From assembly GCA_963580245.1 (NCBI GenBank), contig CAUZJO010000051.1, positions 1 through 29,615 on the forward strand: a DNA stretch of 29,615 bases. The letters run 5' to 3'. Source of the stretch: CAUZJO01 sp963580245. GTDB lineage: Bacteria; Sumerlaeota; Sumerlaeia; MVZB01. The notes under the pieces were generated by a model. The model ran no database searches and was not told the DNA's origin. It was given only the letters and a program-made list of their open reading frames with translations. Position numbers and translations under genes: made by a program. Shown piece by piece: positions 1 through 7,101 of the stretch (its first letter is position 1; each line of letters opens with the position of its first letter).

Positions 1-67
1 ACTGGACCCGCAAGGCCTCTTTTTTGCTCTCACCCATCAGATCTCTCAACTTTTGCTGCTCGAACAT
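1..67 (-). CDS. Start of a gene running off the left edge
   Basis: An ATG at 67 reading leftwards opens a frame beginning MFEQQKLRDLMGESKKEAL that stays open to the edge. A weak AAGG lies about 9 bases upstream. The charged, helical start looks like a cytoplasmic protein, but 22 residues are too few to identify a family. It lies 56 bases downstream of the small minus-strand ORF at 124-390, so the two could be co-transcribed. The call rests only on the open frame and its amino-acid make-up. Confidence 0.35.
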   Translation of the reverse strand, partial: MFEQQKLRDLMGESKKEALRVQ

Positions 68-123
68 CGACTTCGGCCTTTATTCATCGGCCATTCGAAA
101 AATTATACCATGACTTTCTATTT

Positions 124-390
124 CTAAAATGGGAAATATGGGTTCGGATAGTAGTTGTTCAGTTCATAACAGTATGCAAGCGTCACGTATTTGAGCGCAC
201 GGTCAGACGGATCACTTAGAATCGACCGTAATGCTTTAATGGCTAAGTTTTCATCGCCCTTTTCCGCGAGTGTAATTGCATGCTTGACGTCTTCCGTCAT
301 GACCTTGGGGGAGGGATTGGGCTTCATGGCACCAACTTTCGCAAGGTTTCGGCGTCGACTGACCGCTTTCCTTGCTAAGCTATACACCAT
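124..390 (-). CDS. Small hypothetical protein with one TPR-like segment
   Basis: An 88-residue frame. An internal Met at residue 22 (MKPNPSPKVMTEDVKHAI) may be the true start. The stretch HAITLAEKGDENLAIKALRS, followed by a hydrophobic, Tyr-containing helix (ALKYVTLAYCYEL), has the size and spacing of a single tetratricopeptide-like helix pair. The C-terminus is aromatic and Pro-rich (NNYYPNPYFPF). There is no signal peptide. It is AT-richer than its neighbours. It could be the remnant of a longer TPR protein or a small adaptor. No function is assigned. Confidence 0.35.
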   Translation of the reverse strand: MVYSLARKAVSRRRNLAKVGAMKPNPSPKVMTEDVKHAITLAEKGDENLAIKALRSILSDPSDRALKYVTLAYCYELNNYYPNPYFPF

Positions 391-556
391 CTGGTTTCGT
401 TTTGAGTCTGATATTGGGGCGAATGGGCGCTTTTTCAGGATCGACTAACGACCTGAACAGAAATAATTCCGCGAACCGGGACTCCGACGGCTCTGGTCCC
501 AAATCTACTTCACCCGGCTCGCCGATTCGCGGCCGCGCCCACCGCCAGCACCCCAT
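380..556 (-). CDS. Very short ORF, possibly a gene relic
   Basis: A 58-codon minus-strand frame containing AELFLFRSLVDPEKAPIRPN and ending with TAG at 380-382. Its last codons overlap the upstream start of the 124-390 ORF. It is listed because LVDPEKAP recurs in the ORF at 12766-13092, encoded by the same 20 bases. No RBS is obvious and no family is recognised. The rest of 391-938 shows no convincing gene on either strand: reading frames are short and of poor composition. Confidence 0.2.
   Translation of the reverse strand: MGCWRWARPRIGEPGEVDLGPEPSESRFAELFLFRSLVDPEKAPIRPNIRLKTKPDGV
429..448 (+). repeat. 20-bp sequence repeated in inverted orientation at 12844-12863
   Basis: The bases GCTTTTTCAGGATCGACTAA occur here on plus and, exactly, on minus at 12844-12863. 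A 20-base identity by chance within 30 kb is unlikely. The flanks differ, so this is a short shared module: a mobile-element end, a recombination site, or a conserved coding scrap (LVDPEKA on the opposite strand). Confidence 0.6.
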
Positions 557-706
557 CGACCCTGGCGGACGAAGAAAGACCTCTGTGAGCGGGCGTCCTC
601 AACCGGGGCGAGAATGTGCGTCTACTAAAGCTGGACGGAAGTCGCGGCCTTGGTTGGCGACCGAAGTTTGTATCGGAGAAGCCACCCTTGTCTCATACCC
701 TAACTG

Positions 707-754
707 ACACCCCTTGGAGGACCGTAAGGCGGCCTTATTGTCACCCAAGGGTGT
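707..754. repeat. Nested inverted repeat in the non-coding stretch
   Basis: The outer arms ACACCC(C)TTGG and CCAAGGGTGT pair over 10 bp with one bulged C. The inner arms TAAGG and CCTTA close a 3-base loop. No T-run follows on either strand, so it does not look like an intrinsic terminator. It may be a REP-like or cruciform element. Confidence 0.35.
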
Positions 755-938
755 TTGTAAATCTAATAGAATCAATAACTGTCTCTTATCCGCTCCCGCT
801 TCACGGCAACGGTCGTCAAGGGGCTTGGGACGGCCTCCGGATTCCCTGATTTATATTGACAGGGGCGCGCGTGGAGCTAAGCTTTGTTCGATTCGAGGCA
901 CGCACGCCCGACACGCGGACAAACGGACCGGATTGGTG

Positions 939-1619
939 ATGGCGCGTCATTTTTCAGATCAGCGTCTTTGGCGGCATTGGGTCGTCGGGCTTGCGGGCTG
1001 CTTGGCTTGCGCGGCGTTGCTGGGTTGTCAGGGGCGGTTTCCCGCCGAGAACGTCCCGAAGATGAAGTGGCTGGTCTTGCCCTTCGACCAGCCGCTGTCG
1101 ATGCGCGATACGCCGCGGGCGATTCGCGGCTGGTGGTTCGGCGCGCGCACCGTGCGCCAGAACCCGCGCGCGGGGGTGCTGCTGGCCGAGACGATCACGC
1201 GCGCCATGGCCCAGCTCGATTTCGTCAACCTGTTCTCGTCCATCGATCTTAAATACTACTTCGCCGATAAGCGTGATTTGCTCGGCGACGCCTACCCTCA
1301 TCTGGACGATGACGAGGTCTTCGAGTTGCTCGACGGGGTGCCGCGGATCGAGTACGCCAAGGAACTGGGGGCCGACAAACTGCTTTCGGGCCGCGTCTAC
1401 CGCGACTACCTGGGCGAGAATCGCACGATCCACTGGTGGTGGAGCGTCGTGCAGATCGAGTGCAACATCACCGACGTCCACACGGGCGAGGTTGAATGGT
1501 CGCGTCGCTACGACATGCGCAAGCAATTCTCATCCCAGAACCGGTTGCAGGAAGAGATCGCTGGCCTGTTGGTCCGCGATCTGAAGAAGGAGTATTTCCT
1601 ACCCCTGGCGCGGCGGTAG
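939..1619 (+). CDS. Lipoprotein with CsgG/LpoB-like domain
   Basis: The 226-residue product starts MARHFSDQRLWRHW. The start was chosen because a lipoprotein signal follows directly: a hydrophobic stretch ending AALLGC, with Cys as the lipidated residue. An in-frame extension to 714 has no signal logic. The mature part reads LAETITRAMAQLDFVNLFSS, then AKELGADKLLSGRVYRDY, then a core strand pair with ITDVHTGEVEWSRRYDM. The order of an N-terminal helix, an A-K-E-L-G-A-D turn and a D-x-x-T-G-E-x-x-W hairpin matches the fold of CsgG/LpoB-type outer-membrane lipoproteins, which assemble secretion pores or activate penicillin-binding proteins. This is fold-level recognition only. It stands alone, 150 bases from the convergent prepilin gene. 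Confidence 0.6.
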   Translation: MARHFSDQRLWRHWVVGLAGCLACAALLGCQGRFPAENVPKMKWLVLPFDQPLSMRDTPRAIRGWWFGARTVRQNPRAGVLLAETITRAMAQLDFVNLFSSIDLKYYFADKRDLLGDAYPHLDDDEVFELLDGVPRIEYAKELGADKLLSGRVYRDYLGENRTIHWWWSVVQIECNITDVHTGEVEWSRRYDMRKQFSSQNRLQEEIAGLLVRDLKKEYFLPLARR

Positions 1620-1769
1620 GCACTCATCTCTCCGCCGGCTGAGGAGGGGAAACCTCTTCTCCGATTCTCTTCCATGCCACGATGAATCTCCTTATCCTCG
1701 CAACCAAGAATACGATTGAATGTTATATGGATGAGGCATGGGGCACTACTTGTTACAGCACCCTGTTGC

Positions 1770-2555
1770 CTAAGGCGTTGGGTATTCACGCGGTGGGTCG
1801 TCGCTGCCGCCGATGACCAGACGGACGGCCCCGTCGCTGTAGATGACGTGCTCCAGGTCCTCGCCGTCCCCCCAGGGGTAGCGGTAGTCGGCCGGATACT
1901 TGGGGAAGTCCTCGCCGTAAAAGCCCGCATGGGCCGGCAGCCACAAGTCGCGCACCAGCCAGACCTCGCCGCTCATGATGTTGCCGTCCCCCCCGGCGTG
2001 GCCGCCCGAGCCGACCGCTGAACTGTTATAGGCATAGCGGAAGTTGTGATAGCGGGGATGGTCGCCGCGCAGTGTCTTGTCGCCGCGATAGAGCCTCAAG
2101 TATTTCGGGCAGAACAACGTCTCCCACTTGCCGATGTAATCCAGCTCGTAGAGCAGCCAGGGCAGGCCGTCCCAGGAACCGCCGGCCGCCGGGCCGTTCT
2201 CAACCGAGTGCTCGGTATGCGACGCGAACGGACCCGCCTCGCGATCGGCGAGGGGAAAGGTGTTGTGATCAACGAGGTAGCTTTGAAGCGCCATGGCGAT
2301 CGCGTGCAGGTTGGAGGCGTCGGCCGCCCGTAGCGCGCGCTCTTGGGCGTGGCCGAAGTTCACCACCGCGATCGCGACCAACACGGCGATGATGGCCACC
2401 ATGACCAGCAGCTCGATCAGCGTAAAGCCGTCGGGCACCGAGGCCATGGGCCGCCGGCTCGGCATCGCGGTCGCGTGGGCGGCCGGGCCGGCGCTTTCGC
2501 GCGTAGCCTGAGAGCCAGAGGTAACTGTGAACGATGAGGGCAACGCGACGGCCAT
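1770..2555 (-). CDS. Prepilin-type N-methylation domain protein under B12 riboswitch control
   Basis: A 261-residue type II secretion/type IV pilus-like pseudopilin. The processing site PDG|FTLIELL (cleavage after G43, conserved Glu at mature position 5) is followed by a hydrophobic helix (VMVAIIAVLVAIAVV) and the usual long N-terminal helix with repeated Ala. The C-terminal part contains HVIYSDGAVRLV, similar to the end of the prepilin H-X9-DG proteins found in Planctomycetes-like bacteria. ATG 2553-2555 was chosen because it abuts the AGGAAG ribosome site of the riboswitch expression platform. That spacing is very short and leaves an unusually long 43-residue leader, so Met at 2465 or 2447 are alternatives. 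No other pilus or secretion gene is adjacent. It was probably exported or assembled by a system encoded elsewhere. Confidence 0.85.
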   Translation of the reverse strand: MAVALPSSFTVTSGSQATRESAGPAAHATAMPSRRPMASVPDGFTLIELLVMVAIIAVLVAIAVVNFGHAQERALRAADASNLHAIAMALQSYLVDHNTFPLADREAGPFASHTEHSVENGPAAGGSWDGLPWLLYELDYIGKWETLFCPKYLRLYRGDKTLRGDHPRYHNFRYAYNSSAVGSGGHAGGDGNIMSGEVWLVRDLWLPAHAGFYGEDFPKYPADYRYPWGDGEDLEHVIYSDGAVRLVIGGSDDPPREYPTP

Positions 2556-2575
2556 CTTCCTAACCCGCGAAGAAG
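2556..2575 (-). promoter_or_regulatory. Expression-platform hairpin sequestering the Shine-Dalgarno
   Basis: On minus the 20 bases read CUUCUU, loop CGCGGGUU, then AGGAAG. The arms pair over 6 bp with one G-U. The 3' arm AGGAAG (2556-2561) is the ribosome-binding site, directly before the ATG at 2553-2555. The loop contains GCGGG, exactly complementary to CCCGC in the aptamer loop L5 (2700-2704). This is the kissing-loop arrangement of cobalamin riboswitches and predicts ligand-dependent translational repression. Confidence 0.75.
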
Positions 2576-2586
2576 ATCAGACCCAT
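2560..2586 (-). CDS. 8-codon upstream ORF inside the expression platform
   Basis: ATG at 2584-2586 opens MGLIFFAG and stops with TAG at 2560-2562, overlapping the sequestered AGGAAG. No clear RBS precedes it. If translated, ribosomes would melt the sequestering hairpin. It may equally be chance. Confidence 0.2.
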   Translation of the reverse strand: MGLIFFAG

Positions 2587-2590
2587 GTGA

Positions 2591-2780
2591 ACTGGCCGGC
2601 GCGTCTTCTGACTCCCGGATCGTCCTACTTGCCGCGCCTTCCCAGCCCCTTGCGGGGGGCCAGTGGCCTCAATGGCGGCGTTCGTCACCGGATACAGCGG
2701 CGGGGCCGCGATGGATTCACACCATCTTCCGTCTCCGGGGACACAATGCATCTCGCCCCCGGATTTTCACCGGCCAGTCC
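2591..2780 (-). promoter_or_regulatory. Cobalamin (adenosylcobalamin-type) riboswitch
   Basis: Read 5'-3' on minus, the conserved B12-riboswitch elements occur in order. GGCCGGTGAAAATCC comes first. The P3-P5 core follows, with GATGGTGTGAATCCATC, then GCGGCCCCGCCGCTGTA. Next are GCCACTG, a GC hairpin, GGGAAGGCG and the terminal GAGTCAGAAGACGCGCCGG, a variant of the usual GAGCCAGGAGACCTGCC. ACTGGCCGG at the 5' end (2770-2778) pairs perfectly with CCGGCCAGT at the 3' end (2591-2599), closing P1 with 9 bp. At about 190 bases it has normal aptamer length. It lies directly upstream of the prepilin-like gene. These riboswitches usually control B12 uptake, synthesis or B12-replaceable enzymes; here no such gene is nearby. 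Confidence 0.93.
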
Positions 2781-2798
2781 GTAATGTTCCAGCCCGTA

Positions 2799-2827
2799 AG
2801 GATCGGCCAAGACGTGGAGAATGTCAA
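2799..2827 (-). promoter_or_regulatory. Candidate promoter of the riboswitch transcript
   Basis: On minus a perfect TTGACA (2822-2827) is followed after 17 bases by GATCCT (2799-2804), a weak -10 matching TATAAT at three positions. A start near 2792 would place the transcript 5' end about 12 bases before the aptamer closing stem. The geometry is right; the -10 is poor. Confidence 0.4.
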
Positions 2828-3139
2828 TGCAATTCGGGCGGGCCCGGCTCGAGGGCCCGAGGATGCGCGGGGTGGGAATCCGTTTCGGGCGTCGACGGGT
2901 TTTCGGAAGGAGCTCTGGATTCCCTTCCGCCTCGTCACCCAACCTGATCGGGCGCGTCTATCTTGAATCTTGATCGTGATTGCATGAGACTCAATCGATG
3001 ACGCGCGTCTAGGGCGCCCCGACGGGCTCCGAGGCAAAATGAACTGCTCGAACAACGACAAAAGAGGCACCGCAATAGCGATTTACGAGGATTCGCGCGG
3101 TTCCCGTATTAACGAGTCGATGGTCAAGGATTGAAATCA
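2828..3139. other. Intergenic region between riboswitch unit and murD
   Basis: No gene is supported here. The stretch holds an inverted repeat CGGGCCC (2839-2845) / GGGCCCG (2853-2859) with a 7-base loop and, near its right end, the AAGGA (3126-3130) that serves murD. The two flanking transcripts diverge from this region, so both promoters must lie in it or just left of it. Confidence 0.5.
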
Positions 3140-4558
3140 GTGAAAAGCATCGCGGCCTCATGCGCGCTGGAAGGATTTCTCGGTTATCAGACCTACGCCG
3201 TGCTCGGGGCCGGCTTGAGCGGGCGTGCGGCGACCGGGTTGCTGCGTTCGCTGGGCAAAGAGGTCTTCCTCTTCGATGACAACGCCGAACCCGGCGCCGA
3301 GCCGTTGACTAAGCTCTCGGCCGATGGCGTTCAACTTTTCTTAGGGGCGGACCTGGCGACCCCCGAATCGCTCGCCCCGGCCGAGGCACTCGTCGTCTCC
3401 CCCGGCGTGGCTCAGGATCACCCCATCGCCCATGAGGCGCGGCGGCGGGGCTTGCCGGTGCGGGCCGAGCTGGAGCTGGGCTGGCTGCGCCGCGGCGGGG
3501 CGCGGGTGGCGGCCGTCACCGGGACCAACGGCAAGACGACCGTCACGATGCTGATCCAGAAGCTGTGCGCGGACGCCGGCCGCCGTTCGGTCGCCGCAGG
3601 CAACATCGGCCTGCCGCTCAGCGAAGCCGTGCGCACGGACCCCGAGGACCTGGCCCGCACCGTCTTCGCAGTCGAGGTCAGCAGCTTCCAGCTCGAGACG
3701 ATCGACGCGTTCCGCCCCGACTGGGCCGTGGTCCTGAACGTCACTCCCGACCACCTCGACCGCCACCCCACGATGGAACAATACGCCCGCGCCAAGCAGC
3801 GCCTGACCGCCCGCCAGGGACCCGACGACGTGCTGGTCGTCAACCAGGATGACGCGCGCTGCCTGGCCATCGGCGCGCGTGGCCGGGCGCGCGTGCGGCG
3901 CTTCTCGCTCGAGCGACCGGTCGAGGACGGCGCGTGGCTCGACGGCGACCTGATGATGCTCAAGCAACCAGGCGAGCGCCCGCGCCGGCTCATGGCGCTC
4001 GACGGGCTCAAACTGATCGGCCTGCACAACGTCGCCAACGCGATGGCGGCGGCCTGCGTGGCCCAGGCCATCGGGATCGACCGCAAACGGATCGCCGCCA
4101 CGCTCGCCGCCTTTCACGCCGCGCCGCACCGGCTCGAGCCGGTCGGCGAGCGCGGCGGCGTCGCGTTCATCAACGACTCCAAGGCGACCAACCTGGGGGC
4201 GATGGCGCGGGCGGTCGAGTGCTTCACGGGCGGCATCCACCTGATCGCCGGCGGCCGCGACAAAAACAGCCCGTTTGCCACGATCACCGCCGAGCTGCAC
4301 CGCCGCGTGCGGGCCGTCTACCTGATCGGCGAGGCCACCGCCGCGATGCAGGCCGCCTGGGGCGGCGAGGTCGAATGCCTGCGTTGCGAGACACTGGGCC
4401 GCGCCCTCGCCGAGGCCGCCGCCCGCGCCGCCGAGGGCGAAACCGTCCTCCTCTCCCCCGGCTGCGCCAGCTTCGATCAGTTCCACTCCTACGCCGACCG
4501 CGGCCGCCGATTCGCCGAAGCCGTCCAAGCCCTCATCCGACCCGCGAATCCCGAATAA
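3140..4558 (+). CDS. murD: UDP-N-acetylmuramoyl-L-alanine--D-glutamate ligase
   Basis: Adds D-glutamate to UDP-MurNAc-L-Ala in cytoplasmic peptidoglycan precursor synthesis, using ATP. An N-terminal Rossmann domain (VLGAGLSGRAA, FLFDD) is followed by the Mur ligase P-loop VTGTNGKTTV, then VEVSSFQLE and NVTPDHLDRH. The C-terminal ligase domain has HRLEPVGE, FINDSKATNLGA, LIAGGRDKN and LLSPGCASFDQF, all typical of MurD. At 472 residues the length is close to usual. GTG at 3140 was chosen because AAGGA lies 9 bases upstream; a TTG at 3131 would overlap that site. Unusually, no other mur, fts or dcw gene is adjacent, so murD has left the usual cluster. Confidence 0.95.
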   Translation: MKSIAASCALEGFLGYQTYAVLGAGLSGRAATGLLRSLGKEVFLFDDNAEPGAEPLTKLSADGVQLFLGADLATPESLAPAEALVVSPGVAQDHPIAHEARRRGLPVRAELELGWLRRGGARVAAVTGTNGKTTVTMLIQKLCADAGRRSVAAGNIGLPLSEAVRTDPEDLARTVFAVEVSSFQLETIDAFRPDWAVVLNVTPDHLDRHPTMEQYARAKQRLTARQGPDDVLVVNQDDARCLAIGARGRARVRRFSLERPVEDGAWLDGDLMMLKQPGERPRRLMALDGLKLIGLHNVANAMAAACVAQAIGIDRKRIAATLAAFHAAPHRLEPVGERGGVAFINDSKATNLGAMARAVECFTGGIHLIAGGRDKNSPFATITAELHRRVRAVYLIGEATAAMQAAWGGEVECLRCETLGRALAEAAARAAEGETVLLSPGCASFDQFHSYADRGRRFAEAVQALIRPANPE

Positions 4559-4580
4559 CCCCCCACGCAGCCCCGCGTTT

Positions 4581-4666
4581 AGTCCCGGCAGGGACGATTG
4601 CTTTCAGCCCGCCACGGAAGTGGCGAGAAATCATACCGATAACGAATCGGAGTCCCGTAGGGACGA
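4581..4666. repeat. Intergenic repeat unit with paired AGTCCC..GGGACGA hairpins
   Basis: AGTCCCGGCAGGGACGA (4581-4597) and AGTCCCGTAGGGACGA (4651-4666) are near-identical short palindromes. Between them is a perfect hairpin CGCCAC-GGAA-GTGGCG (4610-4625). They lie between the convergent murD and STAND relic. The pattern resembles dispersed REP-like intergenic elements common in Planctomycetes and Verrucomicrobia. They may act as a transcription barrier, though no T-run follows. Confidence 0.6.
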
Positions 4667-4719
4667 ATGCAAACCGGATTCTTGGGGGTTCCCTTTATGG
4701 TGGGGGCGGATTATGCCGG

Positions 4720-6648
4720 TTACCAGACCTGCGCGGCTTCGAGGGCATCGGCGAGTTCTTCGTCGCGGCGGCGGTACCCCTTTTCCGCCAGCTCGGCCAG
4801 CAGCGTCTCGGCCTTCGCGAGTTCGGCCCGGTCGCGGAAGAGGCGCGCGCGATTTAAAGATACACATCGGCCAGAAACAGCGGCATCGGCCCGCGCTCGG
4901 CAATCTCCTCGGCCTCCGCCAGGTCCGCCTGGCTCCCGGCCTTGTCGCCCGACCGAAACAGCACCCACGAACGCGTCAGCAGGCCGCGGGGAAGGTCGTC
5001 CATCATGCCCGACTCGCGGAGGCCGTCGACGGCGGCGGCGATGTGGTCATTGGTGGGGCGGGCATCTTGCCAGGCCGCCGGATCAGGAGCCTGCTCCATG
5101 AGCAACTCGCGAACCAGCGATGCGCGGGTCAGCGTGAGGTGGTCTAATCCGATCTCAAGTGGTGCGACAAGAGTTTGCCCTTCCGCCCACTCCAGCGTTT
5201 GCGTGGCGCGCTGGATCACGTCGCAGCAGGCGGCTTCGCAGTTGGGATTTTGGATTTGAGGTTTCAGATTGAGCCCGGCTTGCCACGTTGCTCGCTCGGC
5301 GGCCGCCAGCAGCAGGTCGCAGTAGCGGAAGCCGGGCCTCTCCCGTAGAGCCGGGGATACTCCCGCTGATACTCGGCCTGGATGGCTCCCGCCTCGACGA
5401 ACCACCCGCGCGCCGCGTCACGACGGCCCGCATGGTGCAGAGCGTCGGCATGCTTTACGCGTTGCTTCACTCGCTCGAACGCGTCCCCGCTTCGGTCGGC
5501 AAACTCGACCGACCGCTCGCTGGAGGCCGCGGACACCTGACCCAGCATCAGCTCGAGCTCGCTCAGGTTGCCGGTGCGGATTGAAGCGTTTATCCAGTCC
5601 TTCTGCTCGATCGCCATTTCCAGTCTCGCTCGCATCGGCTCCAGCGCCTCGGTCAGCCGGCCCAGCGATCGCAGGTAGAAGGCCGCCTCGCTGAGCAGCC
5701 ACGCCTGGTCGGCCTCCGAGAGCTTCGGCGACAGCCGCGACCACGGCCGCTCGAAGAAACACGCCACCGCCCCCAGGTTCGCGCCGCTCGCGCCGAGCCT
5801 CCTTATACTGTAGTATCCGTCGTTGCCCGTGCCCCGCAGGATACGATCGATGTAGACGTCAGCCAATGCCTGCGCGTGCAGCCCGGCCCGGCAGCCGTGA
5901 GCGACGGCTCGTGCTGGAGCGGCTCGATGCCGTCCAGGACCAGGAGCGCACGCCGTCCGGCCACGAGCTCGGCCAGCCGCGCGCCGCGATCGGCGGGCGA
6001 AACGGTCTGCGGGTCGGGGTCGCCGAAATGCTTGAGGGCGCGGGCGATGAACACGTCGGCCGAGGCCGACTGATCGGCATCCTCCCCCTCGCCCCGCGTC
6101 CCCTGACTATAGAACGACCAGTCGAAATACTCCTTGACGCCCTCCCAGCCGCCCCGGGCAAGACGATTCACCCACTCGGCCACCAGTGCCGTCTTACCCA
6201 CCCCGCCCGAGGCCACCAGCGACACGATGTGAGTATGGGGACTATTCCACGCCCGCGTCAGCCCACCCAATTCCCGCGCGCGTCCGATCAATTTCCCGGC
6301 GGCGTGCCGGAGCAGTTTCGAGTCGGCAAACGGCCCGGACGGGGGCGCGGGCGGCGGAGATGTCTCACCGCTGGCTGCACGAGCTTCTTGGTGAATATGG
6401 AGCTCAAGATTCTCAGCCGTGATATCGCCAACGGCCTGCTGTTCAATCATCGTCCCTGAGTTGGAGGGGTTTGGGGCGGTCGGCGGAGGAGATGGCTGGC
6501 GACTGCGAAGATCCAGCCAACCGAACCACATCGCCGCCAGCCATGGCAGAACGATCGCGGGCCAACCGGTCTCAATGATCAGCCCGGCGACGGTATCCGG
6601 GTCCCATTGGACGTAGGCCTTCAGCCCCGGCGTAGCCGTCGCGATCAT
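4720..6648 (-). pseudogene. STAND/NB-ARC ATPase with TPRs, internally deleted and frameshifted
   Basis: The start (MIATATPGLKAYVQWD) carries a hydrophobic helix (WPAIVLPWLAAMWFGW), then IEQQAVGDITAENLELHIH, then an NTPase core: Walker A SGGVGKTALV and Walker B RRALLVLDGIEPLQ. Right after Walker B, near 5900-5925, the sequence jumps to another frame reading AVAHGCRAGLHAQALADVYI. In this family that segment lies far downstream, so most of the NB-ARC module is deleted. The TPR part follows (YSIRRLGASGANLGAVACFF, RLTEALEPMRARLEMAIEQK, VEFADRSGDAFERV). It breaks again near 5342 (after YPRLYG, resuming PGFRYCDLLLAAAERA) and near 4857 (after LADVYL, resuming NRARLFRDRAEL), each beside a 3-base homopolymer. 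Intact relatives are regulatory or defence-like STAND proteins. This copy is unlikely to work. Confidence 0.85.
5242..5270. repeat. Degenerate GGATTT-type AT-rich insertion in the STAND relic
   Basis: The bases TTGGGATTTTGGATTTGAGG and what follows form a low-complexity, AT-rich tract unlike the GC-rich coding sequence around it. On minus it encodes NLKPQIQNPN between AGL and CEAACCDVIQRATQ, where relatives of the family continue without it. It looks like one of the short degenerate intergenic-type repeats that occasionally insert into genes in planctomycete-like genomes. Confidence 0.4.
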
Positions 6649-6656
6649 CGCAACGG

Positions 6657-6875
6657 CTACGCCGCTTCAGCGCGACGGCGATACCAGGAAGGTGGATGCA
6701 AACGATAGGTCACGACAAACACGACCAGCCCAAGGAACAAGAGCCACGACCATTTCACGGGGAGATAAAGCATGGCGACCGCCGCCGCCATCGCCACGAT
6801 GGCCGTGATGAGCGAGACTAGCCACCAGCGATCGGGCGGGGTCGGTGGGCCGGATTGAGATGAGGTGTTGCTCAT
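6657..6875 (-). CDS. Small two-helix membrane protein upstream of the STAND relic
   Basis: 72 residues: a polar N-terminus (MSNTSSQSGPPTPPDRW), two hydrophobic helices (WLVSLITAIVAMAAAVAMLY and WSWLLFLGLVVFVVTYRL) joined by a tight PVK turn, and a basic tail (YRRRAEAA). Its stop lies 8 bases before the ATG of the STAND gene, so the two formed one transcript. The STAND product also begins with a membrane helix, which suggests the pair acted together at the membrane. No family is recognised. Confidence 0.6.
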   Translation of the reverse strand: MSNTSSQSGPPTPPDRWWLVSLITAIVAMAAAVAMLYLPVKWSWLLFLGLVVFVVTYRLHPPSWYRRRAEAA

Positions 6876-7101
6876 GGGGCCACCCTTATGAGGAATGGCA
6901 AGCGAAACAGCTCGACCGATCTCAGCACGATAACATAAAGCACGTTGTCATAAAAGGTTTAGCGGTCGCCGAAGCCGCAAGCCCAGCCTTTACCCAAGCG
7001 AAAAAAATGGTTGACGATCATTCAACGCCGAGCAAGGATGAGCCGCGTCGCCCTACTACAGGCATGGCCCCCATGGGCCCTAAACACGAGAGGAGCTGGA
7101 G

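Noticed and set aside
714..938. N-terminal extension of the CsgG/LpoB-like lipoprotein
   Set aside because: The extra 75 residues are of poor composition and would bury the lipoprotein signal inside the protein.
3341..4528. 395-codon minus-strand ORF
   Set aside because: It is antisense to murD and its composition is that of a shadow frame.
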